Assembly (NCBI GenBank): GCA_964017145.1
Contig: CAXHKQ010000030.1
Location: 1 to 27,249 of the forward strand
Origin: Agrocybe praecox
Lineage: Eukaryota > Basidiomycota > Agaricomycetes > Agaricales > Agrocybaceae
Length of the DNA: 27,249 nucleotides
Direction of reading: 5' to 3'
Below, one piece after another: positions 8,793 through 18,700 of this stretch. Positions within the stretch are counted from its first letter, which is position 1. Each line of letters begins with the position of its first letter. The position numbers and the translations under genes are program-made. The notes under the pieces were generated by a model that was given only the letters and a program-made list of their open reading frames with translations, was not told where the DNA came from and searched no databases.

Positions 8793-11397
8793 TCAAATGT
8801 CCTGCATCGCTAAAATGATATTCTGCAGCGCCGTTCGTGCCTCATTCGGTGCAAACTGGTTCAGGCACTTCATCGCCGTGAGCGTATGCTTGCGCAGCAG
8901 GGCGCGCGTCTTCTCCAGCCCGGGTCCGGCGCGCACGGCCCGATGAAGCTGCACATAGTCCACATTCTCCACCGTAATGCGTCCCGCCTGCTGAATGCCG
9001 GCGTACAGCTCCGGAGCGTGCTCCAGATGGAAAATCACCGGTGCCGAGACCAGACTGAACGACGTGCCAACGGCGATCTCGTCGCTCAGCACGAACGGCT
9101 CCAGATCGAGGCGTGCCTGCCAGGCGAGCGCCAAACTGCGGCCGAATTCGTAGCCGCACTTCTGGACGGCGGGCGATTGGCCGGCCAGGATCATGGTGCC
9201 CTGGCAGCTCTTGCCCAGCAGGCTGCCGGTGCCCAGCATGTGACGCATCTCCCACTCCTGTTCGGGCAGCCCCATTACGTCCGTTGGCTGAACGGGTTTC
9301 AGGTTGTCGAAGTGGGTCTTCTCCAGCTGGGCGGTGTACTGGGCGAATTTGTCGGCCTGCTGGGCGGCGGTGAGCGGCTTGGAGGGCAGCGGGTTGTTCT
9401 GCTCGTCGCGGTCGCCGACGAATTCGGCTTCGGCGAGGTCGCGGACGGCGGAAGAGATGAGCTCGACGAGTTGTTGGTTCCTGATTGGGGTCGCAGAGTC
9501 AGAGTGTTTGGAAAAGGTTGGTGTACGTTTTTTTTGTTTTCGCTAAACAAACGATATTGTTGATTGTAGTTATATCATGATTGGGAACAGCATTTGATTC
9601 AACCGCTAAATCAAATTTTGATTCGAGTCAAGTCCGACAAGATGTTTAAAATGTCCATTCAACTCAAAAGTAGCTCGCCTTTCATTCAGTTTATATATAA
9701 TGAGAATTGAAAACATTTTAAATTTGCTTTACGACAAAAAAGGTCATAGAAATAAGTCTCATTGCGATCTTCTCATGCAATCACCGCACAACATCGCCGC
9801 TTACCTCAGTCCCGCCAGCTCCGCGCACGAATTGCCCAGCAAATAATCGCCGCTCAGCAGCGCGATCTTGTTGCCGAACGTCATCTCGCCGTGCAGCGAC
9901 ATATCCTGGCCGGCCTGCGCCAGCGGCTGCAAATTGATCAGACCCTGGTGCACCATGTGCGAGATGCGGATCATCTCGCACACCTCGGCGAGGGCGCGCT
10001 GCGACGGCAGCACGCCAGAGTTGGCGTCCGTCTCCTGGTCGGCGAGACCGAGCTCGGTGTTGGCCGCCGCCGACGTTTGTCCGGCCGTCTTCGAGAGCAG
10101 CAGCACGATCAGACCCCAGGTCTGCATGTTGTTCTTGCCATTGTAGAGGAGATTTCTGCGTTGCGTTGATGAGCGAGAGTGAATTAGAATCGTTGCGGAA
10201 TGCGACATGCGGTCATGATTAGGTTATTGATACAAATTAGCACCTTATTCCAATAGGCTATAACCGAATCCAGAGATCAATATTCCATCCCAAAGTATAG
10301 TATGTAGTAAAGTATAATAATTCAGATCACCAATATAATATATGTACAATAGATCCTCGCCGGGGGAGAGAAGAGGCGAGTGGGGGCCTGGACCATATCA
10401 GAGAAACCAACCGACCAACCGTGGATTAGTTTGAGGCCAAGGGCAGAAATAAACGCTTACCGTTCGTTTTCTAAAATATGTTCGATGTTTTCAGCTGCCT
10501 TTCTGCTCTCAAAAATATAATAATGATGTTGGAAAATATTCACCTGGATAAGTCAACAATCAAATTCAACGCACGCAAGAAATGTACTCGCTGTGATCGC
10601 ATAACGTTACCGCTTGCACACAAACAAACACACACACACCTTGACTCACAGAAGACTTTCACTCAAGACGCGCGAGATTATAGTATGTGGCATGAAAAAT
10701 ACCTATGCAGTCGGATGCGCGATGCGCGCATCAACGCGCTCATTCATTCATAAGCTATGCGCATACACGGCGGAATTCCCGTCGTCGAGATCCTACGTGC
10801 GAGGTGTGTCAGAATGAGCACAATTTCAGCACACGAATGCAATGCAAACAGTCGCCGCCGAACACGATTGACGACTTTTTCCGAACGTTACACACAGAAT
10901 TCACACAGAACAGTAGAGGCGCAAATGACGACGACACATTTTGGAACGCACACGGACGACACATAGACGGCACACGGACACACACACACACACACCCGCA
11001 CATACTTAGCCGTCTTCAGCAGCGGATGGCTGCTGCCCACCAGCTTGCGCAGATGGCCCGCCACATTGGCGATCTCGTCGCTCAGCAGCCAGCGCAGGCT
11101 CATGAAGGACGTCGGATAGCCGACCACCTTCTCGGCGGCGCTGAACGCCCGATTCCATTCGGAATTGGTGAGCGCCTGCGGCATCGTTGTCGTCGTCGTG
11201 GTCGCCGTGGCGGCTGCGGCTGCTGTGGCTGCTGCCGATTTGCTGCTGCTCCAACGCGGCGATGGGCCGTGATTTATGCTGCGCAGTTGCAAGCAGGTCG
11301 AAGCAAACGGCAGCGTGGCTGACGTGTTCGTGTGGGCGCCAGCGTGCAGGATGGTGGACACGGTGCGACGCACATGAATGCGGGCGGAGCTGAGCAT
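8793..11397 (-). CDS. PDSS2: All-trans-polyprenyl diphosphate synthase subunit 2
   Basis: On the minus strand, exon 1 is 11397-11006, exon 2 is 10155-9805 and exon 3 is 9480-8793. The phases fit at both joins (AA|A Lys, AG|G Arg) and give 476 residues. The partner PDSS1 and this subunit form the mitochondrial heteromeric enzyme that builds the long isoprenoid tail of ubiquinone from IPP and an allylic diphosphate. The polyprenyl-synthase fold is recognised from [49 protein letters not shown] and [14 protein letters not shown]. The Asp-rich DDxxD metal-binding motifs of active prenyl transferases are absent: the first is replaced by [11 protein letters not shown]. This is typical of the non-catalytic PDSS2 subunit. 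The first about 75 residues are Arg/Ser/Ala-rich with a poly-Ala/Thr run, consistent with a mitochondrial presequence. The ATG at 11397 is the first in frame; an upstream TTG is not a plausible start. An unusually long N-terminus makes it larger than the human protein (399). Confidence 0.92.
10156..11005 (-). other. PDSS2 intron 1 with UG-repeat beside the donor
   Basis: The donor AA|GTATGT is followed within ten bases by an uninterrupted TG run (minus strand, about 10995-10979) and further TG-rich DNA to about 10960. The acceptor is CAACGCAG at about 10163-10156. No other gene was recognised inside the intron. A second CA run lies at about 10617-10640. Confidence 0.8.
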
Positions 11398-12553
11398 TTT
11401 GATCAAGCGTAGAACGGACGGAATTCGGAGGGGGCGAGTAGGTGAGCGAGAGATTGCACCGCGCGACGACGATCTGACGACGAAAGACGAATCAGGTGGA
11501 GCACGGACGACGGACGACGAATAATGCTGCCAGCCAGCAGAGCCAGCGAGGTATATGCGCGTGTTTATTGTACTACTTGCTGTGTACTACGCGCAAGGTG
11601 TATATTCAACAGGTAAAAGTGGGACAACAAAAAGAGAAATTCTTTTTGGCATCGATTATGTTTTGGTAGCTGGCTGGCCCGATCTGACACCGAGCTGTCA
11701 CGAATCGGTTCTGTGGCGGAGTGCGTTCGAAAGTATGTGAATTATGCGGCCGTTCACAATAGAGTGCGCGGTTCACAACGACATTTGAGTTATTGATTTT
11801 TGCCAAAGTTTTGCACGTTGGTAGCGCTGGCCATTTGTGGTGGAAAGTGGGTGGAAAGAAAATTATTTTTGAAAATTCTATTAGGTGTTTTAGTTTTGTG
11901 CTAGGAAAATACATTTGAACAAGATTTACTGATTTTTATCAGCCAATTCCGCACTATGCATGGCATCCCTATTTGTCTAGTCGCCCCCAGATTTACACAC
12001 GCACAGAAGCTGATGAGTGAATCGGTGTGGTCCAGCCCGCAGTTCTACGCAGAAAGCTGAATCGAGTGCATCGTCCGTCGCGCCACACATCCAACGGACG
12101 TATACACACTCACACACGCACAATACAGTCATCGTGCGTGGACGAGCCCAACAAATCGGTGCACATTTATTGATGCTTAGAGGCTGAAGGTAAACGGCGA
12201 ATAGTGCATAAATTCAGATAAACAATATACAAATGGAGATAACGCGAGTGTGTTTTGTGGGGTGCTGATTTGCGCCTATGACTGACTTAGAGTCGTTTAT
12301 AAATAAACGCACGCATGTTCGGTCGTGCTGAACACAAGACATATATTTTCGTTTAAGGTGCGCACACACATGACACATGCACACTATCACACCGCTATAA
12401 ATATCTTTTTTTGGCTACGCTTGTAATTATGTGCCAAATTCAATCATAAAACAATAACGCCAAAATATTATATAATACGGAAGTGATTGCAAGTGCGCGG
12501 TTATATTTTTAGAATAATTGTTATTTATTGCCTCCGCACATAGTCGCGCAAAT
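11398..12553. promoter_or_regulatory. Divergent promoter region between PDSS2 and RIC3
   Basis: The 1156 bp separate the two start codons, which point away from each other, so both promoters must lie here or in adjoining UTR. The PDSS2 side is CGA/GAC-rich (about 11430-11530). On the RIC3 side a possible 5' UTR intron runs from AAG|GTAAAC (about 12190) to TTTTTAG (12512). If real, 41 bases of leader would precede the RIC3 ATG in the second exon. No TATA box could be tied to a start site with confidence. Confidence 0.5.
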
Positions 12554-15150
12554 ATGGTGACCGAACGCGAACTAGATGAGGTGAATGCGAAGACAGCGGC
12601 GTTAGCGGAGGCTGAACAGAGTTTGCGCAAGAAAAAGACGATATTCGTGATGGTGACGGTGGTCGGCTGCATCGCGATTCTGTGGCCTCGCATCATATCG
12701 CCCATGTTGACTTCGGCGCCACCACAAACACCCACCCACACCTACCCGAGTCCAGGTTCGTGCGTTGTTGTTGGATATGTTTTGTTATGATTTGGTATGT
12801 TCTTTTTACGTTGACCTATTTTACGTTGGATATTATTTATTTATTTTTTATTTAGGTTGCTGCAAATTGAACCACCAACAGTTCTCGAATTTATCACTAA
12901 ATGGAGATACGATGAGGAGTTTTAAAGTGCCGGAAGAGATTGGTGAATATTTTGTTTAGTAGTGAATTAATTTAATTTTTGCAGTATTTGTTCAAAGCAA
13001 CGACCAGAATTATTGATTGACCAATTCGCATTCCAGCATATCGTCAAGAGCGACCGTCACACTTCAAGGACACGGGTGGCATGCATCCGGCGATGAAGGA
13101 ACGTGGTCGCACAATTCCACCTACGAAAACTGTTCCGATCGTTGAGAAACGACCGGGCAATACGTACGTGCATCACGTCGAAGGTCGGGTGAGTATCTAG
13201 TGTTTGTTGGCGATATAGTGGAAAATATTGATACGAGTTGCAATTGCCCGCAGCCCGGTCCGATTCCCGGAATGCGAGCAGCGATGGCCGGAGCACAAGC
13301 CGGTGGCAAACGGGCGAAAGACACCGGCGGTTCGACTGGATTTCTGATGACTGTGTACACAATCGGCATCATGGTTTTCTTTGTGTACACCATCGTGAAT
13401 GTAAGTGAACGCTACGGTAAAATAATCAACCGAAAATAGCACCAAACAATATTTTATAGTACTGCAAGAAGAAGAAGGTCCCCGAACCTGCGGAGAATGT
13501 GCCGAAACGTACCGAGTTCAAGCAGCAAGTGTTCCGCACCGAAACGAATCTGAGCAAGTTGCAACAGAAGAAAATCGGTATGTTTCACTTGATCCCAACA
13601 TGCAAAAAGTACTTGTTTTGATGGCTGAATTTTCCTTTCAGGATGGGAGGAACACCAGACAAGTGAGTATCCGATTTGTGTTTGTTGTAAATCGCATTTC
13701 TCCTTTGTAATAATTCTGAACCAAAAGTGTGTTTGATATGATATCAAACACATGACATCATTCGAAATATTGCATTCAACTGGTATTTATGATTTAATTT
13801 TGTGTTTGATATCCTCTTAGATCTTCAGGATAACAATCAGAATAACAATTCCATTGTCGTGAAAGACACACCTGACATTGGACAGCCTCCCAAGAATACG
13901 AGGGAGGTCATCAGTCCGATCAGTCCGATCAGTCCGATCGACGTTGAGTCGTCCGAGTCTCTTGTGTTGCTTGACATAGCCGCACTGAAGCAAAGACTTC
14001 GTCAAACTGAGAATAAAATGTGCAGCATTATAGCAGTTATGTCTGAGACCGAGAAACAGGTGAGAACGAGTCAACGGTCAAAACCGTATTGACCAATGCA
14101 CGTGTGTTGCACATTCAACCTCGAACTTCCGAACCCTTCGCGATTTTTTAACATTCAATATACTAGGCAGTCGAATTTTATTACAAAGGAGAAAAACCAT
14201 ATAACAATGTTGGTGCAATGCATTCAATCGTATCGAATATCTTGTACAGTCATTACAGCCATGCAAGGTCTGATAGATGCTGCTGACGAACACCTGTTCA
14301 AAGGCAGAGAATGTAGAGCTCAAGTAAGCGATCACACACACTCACTAATTTGTTGTCATCCTCCTTTCTCGTTTTACATTACTATAGTATTTTTGATAGT
14401 TTTTTTGTTCACGAAAATATGCTTTACATTTAAACCATTATATTGATGTTGTGGTTGCCCATCCGTATTTGTTCGATGTTTTGGCTTCGTGTAAACGTGT
14501 TTTCATCTTTCCGATTTATTGTTAACATTATTTTGAAATTCCCAGGCTGCTCTCAAACACAAATCCATTGAAGAGGAAGCCGCTAAAGCGGCACTCGAGA
14601 TCAAAGAATTGGCGGAACACGACGAAGCCGATGCGGACATCAGGGAGGAGTTGAAACTGATTACAGAGAAGTTGGCGCGTGCCACGAAGCTCGCTGCAAA
14701 GAGGGAGGCCAACGAGCACGACAACTGTACAGTCAAGGTTCTGGGCCTGGAAGTCACCACCACGAACGATGGCAACAAATCATGGAGTCGCCCACAAACT
14801 CCAGTATGTTTATCGTGTTACAAAATATTATTGCGATGCATGAAACTCAATTGATTCTGATTTGTTGTCTAAACAGTCTGTCGAACCCGAGCCCGTTCCG
14901 CAGTCGATTTATCTGGAGGGAACAATTGGACCGGATTCGAACATCTTGGTGAAGGACGCTGAGACGAAGACGGACGAAGTGCTGAACGACGACGAGTACG
15001 ATGCCGATGAACAAATGGTATGATTGAACTTGAATCAAGAAACATATTTGCTATTATGCACTTATCATTTGATTGTATTTTTTCCAGGTGGTGCTCAGCA
15101 GCAAAATGACCTTGTCATTAATCAACGTAGACAATGAGCGCGTAAATTAA
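12554..15150 (+). CDS. RIC3: RIC-3, nicotinic acetylcholine receptor chaperone
   Basis: Exons are 12554-12755, 13037-13188, 13254-13400, 13460-13577, 13642-13662, 13821-14059, optional 14171-14323, 14546-14803, 14877-15017 and 15088-15150. All phases match, giving 497 residues, or 446 without the optional exon. RIC-3 is an endoplasmic reticulum membrane protein that promotes folding and assembly of nicotinic acetylcholine receptors. The hallmarks are TM1 at about residues 29-44 (KKTIFVMVTVVGCIAILWP), a Pro/Gly-rich loop (PGPIPGMRAAMAGAQ), TM2 at about 147-166 (GFLMTVYTIGIMVFFVYTI), then a Lys-rich stretch and coiled-coil segments (LKQRLRQTENKM; EEEAAKAALEIKEL). The acidic C-terminus is poorly conserved in the family. 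The start at 12554 is the first in-frame ATG after a stop-free leader. Alternative splicing of RIC3 is known in Drosophila, and the exon phases here would permit it. Confidence 0.93.
13642..13662 (+). other. 21-nt microexon of RIC3
   Basis: The acceptor CCTTTCAG and donor CAA|GTGAGT bound 21 bases encoding the end of IGWEEHQTN. The exon is flanked by introns of 64 and 158 bases. It enters and leaves in phase 1, so it can be skipped without a frameshift. It includes the conserved WEE motif that follows the first cytosolic Lys/Gln-rich segment. Confidence 0.75.
14171..14323 (+). other. Possible 51-codon cassette exon of RIC3
   Basis: The frame is open between the acceptor TACTAGGCAG (ending 14170) and the donor CAA|GTAAGC (14324). 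It is phase 0 at both ends, so inclusion or skipping preserves frame. The last third (AMQGLIDAADEHLFKGRE) looks coding and helical. The first part (SNFITKEKNHITM) is less convincing. A shorter version from the acceptor TTACAG (14259) would need a phase not offered by the preceding exon. Skipping joins SETEKQ to AALKHKSIEEE, a continuous coiled coil. Confidence 0.45.
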
Positions 15151-15211
15151 TTGCATCAACATAACATTACATATTACATTGCATTACATTGTATAGAATG
15201 TATATGTTATG

Positions 15212-15221
15212 AATAAATAAA
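15212..15221 (+). terminator. Overlapping AATAAA signals of RIC3
   Basis: AATAAATAAA lies 62 bases after the RIC3 stop, giving a very short 3' UTR. A TG-rich stretch follows immediately, as expected downstream of a cleavage site. Confidence 0.7.
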
Positions 15222-15715
15222 TGTGTGTAATTCAGTATGGGAGCAAACACCTGAACCAACTTGACTTCATTATTCCAACGCCATAAATAAGTCCAATTTC
15301 GCACAAATTAACTATTCATGAGCGTGTATCGCACACTATATTTCTATATTCACCACTATGCCCGTACCATACACACCACTATGCAACGGAAGCGAACACG
15401 CGAAACCAAACTTTTGGAGTGTGCGTGTGCGAGTTTTGTGTGTATTGTTGTCAACTGTCTACACCTCGAAAAGAGCCTGTCTTCAAAGTTGGCACGCTTC
15501 GAAGCGTTCAGTATTGCTTGGATACCGAAAGGAAACACACCGTTGAGTGAAAAGCAGCCGCACCGTCGCGTACATCGAACATCGTTGGCAACGCGTGCGA
15601 ATTTTCCGAGACATAACACAAGACAAAGTTCATTGTATTATTTGTAAACATAATCTACAGTTTAGTATTCGACGCGCTGAGTGATAGTGATTATATTGTT
15701 CTAGTTGCGTTATTC
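15222..15715. other. Intergenic DNA between RIC3 and the ankyrin gene
   Basis: Frames are open on both strands between 15318 and 15650, but without conserved motifs. No gene is supported. It probably contains promoter-proximal DNA of the ankyrin gene. Confidence 0.5.
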
Positions 15716-15719
15716 TGCA

Positions 15720-15760
15720 TATAAAACAACCTTTTGCTAGCAAGTGTGTGGATTAGTTGC
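15720..15760 (+). promoter_or_regulatory. TATA-type core promoter of the ankyrin gene
   Basis: TATAAAAC (15720-15727) is followed about 30 bases later by TTAGTTG (15753-15759), close to the arthropod initiator TCAGTT. The implied start leaves a leader of about 35 bases before the ATG at 15790, which has the insect-preferred CAAAATG context. Confidence 0.45.
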
Positions 15761-15789
15761 ATTGCTGAGCATCACCAATCGCATTCAAA

Positions 15790-18700
15790 ATGAGCAGCGA
15801 TGAGCAACAGGGGGGACATCGCTGTCTCGCCGCCGATGAAACCGAGTACGTGGTCACAACACCAATCGTCATCAAACGACTGAACAAAGGCTGCACCAAT
15901 CTGATGTACGAGTGCGAGATGGACAAGAGTGTGGATATTGCCGGCGGACGCCATAAGTCGGTAAGATTTGCAAAGGGTGTTTGTGTTTGCATGCGCACTC
16001 AAACACAAGCTCGCTCTAATTCCATACACCTGTGCGTGACCTGATTTAAGGGCTGGTGTGTATTTCATCTAACTAAATATATACTCGGGGAGCCGTCCGC
16101 TCCGCATCTGACCACAACATGTAGAGAGTGGTTTTATTCATTCATACATTTATTGTAGAGCGCGTTTTTTGTGGGTCATACACGTAAGGTATGCAAATTG
16201 CAGAGTAATTACTATATTACCGTCGTCCGTGCGTGCGACAATGAGCCAAATCACACCCAAACACTTGATATGTTCAATATTTTATTACGTCCGCATGAAC
16301 TACACCCTAGACTATGTTTCTAATGCTCGAATCGAATTAATTACAGTTGACACTGACCTTATTAGGTCGTCTACTCGCAAGGCTCAGAGGGTTTCATTGT
16401 AGTAGCAACGCGCGGGGTGGTTGGTGCGTTGTGTATTTCTGTCTGACCACAACATTTAAAAGACACACAGACATACAGTTGTGTGCGGTGAATAGCGAAG
16501 GTCAATATGTTTTGCATTTTATTTGCGGCATGACATTTCATTAGGTCTAGGCGCACACGCAGAATTCGTGTCAACGATGTCGCCGCTTTAGGGGCTAACG
16601 GGTTTCCGGAGCGCCACACATTCGCAATATACAGCACATACACACATTATATGATGATTTTGCCCTTTACCCCCTCCACCTCGTCTTTGTTACTCTTCAT
16701 TTTGCGTTCGCAGGCGCAGCAATATCTCCAGCGGGATCATCGCAACATGAACGCCATGCACTACTGCACGAAGAAACGCAACCTGCTGACGGCGGCGCAA
16801 ATCGCCTCGACCGCACCGGAGCTGCTCGACTCGCCGGACGACGACGGGCTGACGCCGCTGCATCTGGCCGTCATCCAGGGCAACATGGAGCTGCTGCGCT
16901 GGCTGCTGGCGGGCAAAGCGAACGTGAACGCATTGGATAACGAGTGCCATTCGGTGGTGCACTGGGCAACAGGTGTGTGGTGTGAGTGTGCGAGTGTGTG
17001 TGTGTGTTTGTGTGTGAAGGTGTTTGTATGCGAATGAGTAGAGCGACGAAACTATTCGTCACTCAATTGTCACAGCGACATACACACAAAGTTGGTGTGT
17101 TTCGGGGCAATGAAATAGTTTCGTATGCATAATCGCATGCAAATACCAGGATATTGCATATGAACGCCGTCGAGAGAATGAGAATGTACTCAATGAATAT
17201 AAATAACTAGCGGCTTCGCCACCAGCGTCCTACGGGCGGACAGGGTGCGCTTCGCGCACATCAGAACCTCTTCAGCCGATAAAAATGTATATGAATTCCT
17301 TGGACTACTATCGTCAGCCACATAACATTTTCGCGTTAAGATAATACATTGAAGAATTACGAAAATATAAAAGAACATTATTCCGCGGTACTACTTATCT
17401 TACTTATTTGTTTTCAAACATATACTTTGCACTTGGTTTAAAGATTCATTGATGTCGATTCCCTGACAGTTACGCGATATCGATTCCAAGATTATATTCC
17501 ACGGAAACCCTATTTTTTCAACTTGTACTATCGATTCTGAAAAATCATTCCAGAATATCGTTGCCCTGCAATACCTTACGATCGCCCGAAAATACCCCTT
17601 TGTTTAGGCGTCCGAAAATTCGCTGGAGCGAATGGGTAACATGAGCATACAAAAAATAATATGTCTATGGCGACGTATTCACAAATTTGCATTGCATTTG
17701 ACTCACTGGGTGTGGCGTGATGATGCGAAAACTACACTCACTTACGTTGGGTCAGCAACCACACAACACATTTTATTGCACCCTAATTGTTTGTTAAGTT
17801 CATAAGTTATGAGCATTACTAATATTCTGACGACAACATAATCTATAGGCATTTTCCAGAATTTCAATGCACACATACCGCAGTAGGATTCAAGTCAATC
17901 GGATGAGCCGTTTGGGCGTGATGAGGTTACATAGAGCATTCATTTTTATATAATAGAAGATACCCTGACACAGTTTACGTTACATTATATCGAAATCCCC
18001 GATCACGTTGCCCATCAAACATATTTATACGTAAACCCGAATAATTCGTTGAAAGCAATTGATGTCGTTAATGAGAAACATTCTGGCATATCGATGCCCT
18101 CTGAATACCCTATGGTTGGTGCGTTCAAAAATGACGATGGCGCTAATCGGTTAACAATACAATACAAATCATAGTAGACTTATGGTCCACGTATGTGCAA
18201 ATTTCCATTACAATTGGTTTGCTGGACGTAGCGCAATGATGCGGAAACGACTTATCCCAAAGATTATAATTTATATAGAAAGCGCCTTCTGTCGGAGCTA
18301 CCTAAATTGTGCATAGACATACTTTATGTCAACACTCACACAACAGACTTCATTTCACTCTAATCGGAGGATCCTTTCATAATTCATGCGCATTACAAAA
18401 ATTTCGCCAAAAACACTAACTATTTTTGTATATTTTTTATGTCGCTTATGGGTTAACTTGAACCATCTATACTGAACAACCTTTCCGCGGCTTCGATACC
18501 CCAACATATTTCAAAATATCAAAAACGACCGAAAATACACAATACACAATTGATGCGCTCAAGAACTCGCTGGCGCTAATGGGTTAACAATAGTATACGA
18601 ATCATAGTTGACTTATGGTCCACGTATGTGCCAATTTTCATTACATATGGTTCGCTGAACATCGTGCAATGATGCAAAAACGTCATATCCCAAAGATTTT

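Noticed and set aside
8886..9563. 225-codon open frame on the + strand
   Set aside because: It is antisense to PDSS2 exon 3. The minus strand encodes the recognised protein with matching splice phases, and the + frame is a GC-rich shadow.
12518..12553. Upstream extension of RIC3 beginning at a TTG
   Set aside because: Animal start codons are ATG. The first in-frame ATG is 12554, directly before the acidic helix that precedes the first membrane segment.
12840..12960. Possible extra RIC3 exon between exons 1 and 2
   Set aside because: A TTTAG acceptor exists, but the frame brings stop codons within a few residues in the needed phase. The direct join gives SPAYRQERPSHF with correct phase.
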